Shown: positions 45,746-48,100 of the stretch, piece by piece | How the letters are laid out: each line of letters opens with the position of its first letter | How positions within the stretch are numbered: the stretch's first letter is position 1 | NCBI GenBank assembly: GCA_012511955.1 | Contig: JAAZFC010000096.1 | Coordinates: 1 to 48,100 of the forward strand | Length of the DNA: 48,100 nucleotides | Source of the DNA: Fibrobacter sp. | GTDB taxonomy: Bacteria > Fibrobacterota > Fibrobacteria > Fibrobacterales > Fibrobacteraceae | Direction of reading: 5' to 3' | Translations under genes and position numbers: made by a program | Notes under the pieces: generated by a model | Told to the model about the DNA's origin: nothing | The model's input: the letters and a program-made list of their open reading frames with translations, nothing else | Databases searched by the model: none

Positions 45746-46155
45746 CTAGTAAAGAAAATACTTATAGCACTGGTACTCCAGGATCTTATAAAAATTTACA
45801 AGAAGATATTACTTCTTTAAAAACTCCCAGTATAGAAACTTGGGACTTTGAATATCCTGGTACCCAAACTGATTTAGAAATAAATATCCCAGAATTTACT
45901 TGTATATGCCCTAAAACCGGACTTCCTGACTTTGCGGAAATCATCATAGAATATCGTCCTAAAAAACAGTGTATTGAGCTAAAAAGTTTGAAAGAATACA
46001 TTACTTTTTTTCGCGATGTGGGCATTTTCCACGAACATGTTGTAAACCTAATTTTAAAAGATGTCGCCCAAGCCTGTGACCCAGAATATATGATAGTTAC
46101 AGGAGTTTTTAACACCCGTGGTGGCATTCAAACCACCGTACAAGCCAAAATCTGA
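45742..46155 (+). CDS. queF: NADPH-dependent 7-cyano-7-deazaguanine reductase (short QueF)
   Basis: Reduces preQ0 to preQ1 in queuosine biosynthesis. 137 residues, the short single-domain form. The catalytic Cys is C56 in FTCICPKTGLPDFAEI, with D63 as the neighbouring acid. The signature ELKSLKEYITFFRDVGIFHEHVVN binds NADPH and substrate. The start overlaps the hisS stop (ATGA), and serC follows after 7 nt. Queuosine modifies the wobble base of tRNA-His among others, so a place beside hisS makes sense. Other queuosine genes are not in the window. Confidence 0.93.
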   Translation: MTSKENTYSTGTPGSYKNLQEDITSLKTPSIETWDFEYPGTQTDLEINIPEFTCICPKTGLPDFAEIIIEYRPKKQCIELKSLKEYITFFRDVGIFHEHVVNLILKDVAQACDPEYMIVTGVFNTRGGIQTTVQAKI

Positions 46156-46162
46156 GGAGAAA

Positions 46163-47260
46163 ATGAAAGCAATTTACAATTTTAGCGCCGGACCAAGTGT
46201 ACTCCCCCAAGAAGCTCTTCGCGCTGCTGCAGAAGCCGCCACGAATTTTAATCAAACCGGAATGAGTTTAATGACCATGTCCCACCGCTCTAAGCCTGTG
46301 ATGGATATGTTTGCAGAAACTGAGGAGCTAATTCGCGAATTACTAGCTGTGCCCAGCAACTTTAAGGTCTTGTTTTTGGGTGGTGGCGCTTCCATGCAGT
46401 TTTGCATGGCTCCTATGAATTTACTACCACAAAATGCAGTGGCCGATTACACTGATACTGGTGCATGGGGATCAAAAGCTTTGCAAGAAGCCAAGATGTT
46501 TGGTCAAGTCAATGTAGCTTGTTCTTCAAAAACAGATAATTACTCCTATATTCCCAAAGATTTACAACAATCCAAAGATTCCGTTTATTTACATCTCACT
46601 AGCAATAACACTATTTTTGGAACTCAATGGAAAGAACTCCCTACCCCTATTAATCCTGAAGCTTATCAAGTTATAGATGCAAGTTCTGATATTTTCAGCT
46701 ATGAACTAGACTGGTCGCGCATAGGTATGGTGTATGCTGGGGCGCAAAAAAACGCAGGTCCTGCGGGAGTGACTTTGGTGATTATTCGCGAAGATATTGT
46801 AGGTAAGAGCGGTAGAGAAATCCCCACTATTTTAGATTATGCCACGCATATCAAAGGTGCTTCGATGTATAACACGCCACCAGTGTTTAGCGTTTATGTT
46901 ATGAACGAAACCCTGAAATGGCTAAAATCTTTGGGTGGCATTAAAGCCATGCAAGCAATCAACGAACGCAAAGCGGCTAAATTATACGCTGAAATTGATG
47001 CTAATCCGCTTTTTAAAGGAACTGCTGCAAAAGAAGATCGCAGTTTAATGAATGTACCCTTTATTTTAAACCCTGAAAAAGTAAGTGCTGAGCAAAAAGA
47101 AAGCGCTGAAAAGAGCTTTTTAGCCTTTTGTAAAGATCGCGGCTTGGAAACTTTGGCTGGGCATCGTGTGGTGGGCGGATTCCGCGCCTCTATCTACAAC
47201 GCCATGCCCGAAGCAGGTATAGATGCCTTAGTTCAAGCCATGAAGGATTTTAAAATATAA
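46163..47260 (+). CDS. serC: Phosphoserine aminotransferase
   Basis: Makes 3-phosphoserine in serine synthesis, with PLP. 365 residues from the ATG at 46163, chosen because GAGGAG precedes it and the product then begins with the family's YNFSAGPSVLP. A longer in-frame start at 46118 would overlap queF. The PLP Lys is K196 (YAGAQKNAGPAG); SHRSKPV and LFLGGGASMQF bind phosphate and cofactor. GHRVVGGFRASIYNA near the end is the substrate-binding signature. Third gene of hisS-queF-serC. A terminator follows at 47283. Confidence 0.95.
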   Translation: MKAIYNFSAGPSVLPQEALRAAAEAATNFNQTGMSLMTMSHRSKPVMDMFAETEELIRELLAVPSNFKVLFLGGGASMQFCMAPMNLLPQNAVADYTDTGAWGSKALQEAKMFGQVNVACSSKTDNYSYIPKDLQQSKDSVYLHLTSNNTIFGTQWKELPTPINPEAYQVIDASSDIFSYELDWSRIGMVYAGAQKNAGPAGVTLVIIREDIVGKSGREIPTILDYATHIKGASMYNTPPVFSVYVMNETLKWLKSLGGIKAMQAINERKAAKLYAEIDANPLFKGTAAKEDRSLMNVPFILNPEKVSAEQKESAEKSFLAFCKDRGLETLAGHRVVGGFRASIYNAMPEAGIDALVQAMKDFKI

Positions 47261-47282
47261 TTTTATTGTATAAATTCACCCT

Positions 47283-47305
47283 GAGCGGATTATTCCGCTC
47301 TTTTT
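47283..47305 (+). terminator. Intrinsic terminator of hisS-queF-serC
   Basis: GAGCGGA (47283-47289), loop TTAT, TCCGCTC (47294-47300) and five T. It lies 22 nt after the serC stop. Confidence 0.88.
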
Positions 47306-47320
47306 ATGTATAATATCCTT

Positions 47321-48100
47321 ATGAATTTCTTGCCTATTATATTACTAGTTCTTAGCTCTTTTTGGGGGCTTTCCCAAGCACAGTTGTCTTCTCAACAATT
47401 TTTGTTGCCCACTTCCGAAGGCACTGAAGCAAAATCTACCATAGCCTTAACCCCTATTTATACCGATTCTGAAATCGATTCTAATTATATAATAGGACCT
47501 GGAGACTTTTTTGAGATACTTGCAGGAGAAAAGACCGTTACGGTGCAGGTTTCCATAGAAGGAGCTGTAAGCCTAGAGCGAGTAGGCATCATTTATGTAA
47601 ACAAAATGACTTTGGCAGCTGCTAAAAGAGCAATTATTGAAAAGCTTTCAATCCGCTATAACCCCGAGCATGTATTTGTGCAACTGCTGCAAACTAAAGC
47701 GCTTACCGTGAGCAGCACAGGCTCCATAAACTCCCCTGGTTTACATCATTTACCCGCCCATTCGCGTTTAAGTTCTTTAATACGCATTTCAGGGGGACTA
47801 ACTGGCAACGCAGACGAACACAACCTCAAACTCATTCGCCAAGGGGACACTATAAATCTTAACTATTACGCTGTAGAATACTTAGGAGATGTAGAGCAAA
47901 ACATACGCTTAGAGCAAGGCGATGTGCTATTTGTACCATTTATTGATTACGAAAACAACATAATTAAGATAACTATGAACAGCCATAAGTGGAATATTCC
48001 CTGGCACGAAGGTATGACTGTACTTGAAGCCCTTAAACAAAGTGGCGCCATACGCAGTGCTCATAATATTGATATGGTAACTATTATTTCTAAAAACTCA
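47321..48100 (+). CDS. Wza-type polysaccharide export protein, N-terminal part (3' end outside window)
   Basis: Outer-membrane polysaccharide export channel family; 260 codons are visible. It has a signal peptide (MNFLPIILLVLSSFWGLSQA). The Poly_export domain runs from YIIGPGDFFEIL to IEKLSIRY, with SIEGAVSLERVGIIYV. SLBB-type domains follow (VSSTGSINSPGLHHLPAHSRLSSLIRISGG) and a second begins near KWNIPWHEGMTVLEALKQSGAI. It lacks an obvious lipobox Cys, unlike Wza. It would carry an exopolysaccharide or capsule across the outer membrane. TATAAT (47309-47314) lies 6 nt before the ATG with no ribosome site, so the message may be leaderless. The gene runs past the end of the window. Confidence 0.85.
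   Translation, partial: MNFLPIILLVLSSFWGLSQAQLSSQQFLLPTSEGTEAKSTIALTPIYTDSEIDSNYIIGPGDFFEILAGEKTVTVQVSIEGAVSLERVGIIYVNKMTLAAAKRAIIEKLSIRYNPEHVFVQLLQTKALTVSSTGSINSPGLHHLPAHSRLSSLIRISGGLTGNADEHNLKLIRQGDTINLNYYAVEYLGDVEQNIRLEQGDVLFVPFIDYENNIIKITMNSHKWNIPWHEGMTVLEALKQSGAIRSAHNIDMVTIISKNS

Noticed and set aside
46118-46162. Upstream in-frame ATG extending serC by 15 residues
   Set aside because: It would overlap queF by 38 bases, lacks a ribosome site, and adds residues before the conserved N-terminus; GAGGAG marks 46163.

Overview
The window is a 48.1 kb AT-rich bacterial chromosome segment, densely packed with mostly housekeeping genes. No rRNA, tRNA, CRISPR array, insertion sequence or prophage was seen. 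The best guess is a flagellated member of the Fibrobacterota or a close relative. The reasons are a giant multimodular GH9 cellulase, secreted proteins with Ser/Gly/Asp-rich linkers and a shared basic C-terminal module, a translation factor EF-G of the mitochondrial/'spd' type, and chemotaxis and flagellar genes. Cultured Fibrobacter is non-motile, so CheX, CheY and FlgB would point to a motile sister lineage. This assignment is an inference.

Layout. 1-1264: end of a XerC/D recombinase, then cheX-cheY with a promoter and a two-way terminator. 1250-3280: a stand-alone response regulator and a family 2 glycosyltransferase broken by one in-frame TAA. 3368-7627: a small zinc-ribbon protein, then (minus strand) a 23S-type methyltransferase, mnmG and dusA, an RNA-modification cluster. 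7786-8256: a lone flgB behind a near-consensus sigma-54 promoter. 8268-12185 (minus): pyrD followed, with overlapping genes, by three envelope proteins (one a PDZ-thioredoxin fusion) and VanZ. 12241-13475: pyrE-dcd, divergent from pyrD. 13505-21700 (minus): two huge secreted proteins and an NtrC-type sigma-54 activator in one apparent operon. 21828-24533: hemW, a membrane class III nucleotide cyclase and nrdR. 24540-30902 (minus): a 2120-residue GH9 protein. 31093-32502 (minus): a MATE exporter with a terminator-like hairpin at its 5' end. 32621-40702 (plus): dnaG-rpoD-rel, an unknown gene and fusA. 40934-44321 (minus): surE-gyrA. 44474-47260: hisS-queF-serC. 47321-end: start of a Wza-type polysaccharide export protein.

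The most interesting signal is that three large exported proteins (the 927-, 1350- and 2120-residue products) share the same building plan in their C-terminal halves: calcium-loop-like D-x-N/D-x-D-G modules, an 'SEPVD' module, and a final domain with GR-x-VG-x-G-x-Y followed by a basic tail. One is a cellulase. Two are co-transcribed with a sigma-54 activator. This looks like a lineage-specific surface or secretion system for polysaccharide attack. The orphan sigma-54-driven flgB, whose promoter is framed by an inverted repeat, is the other notable regulatory signal.
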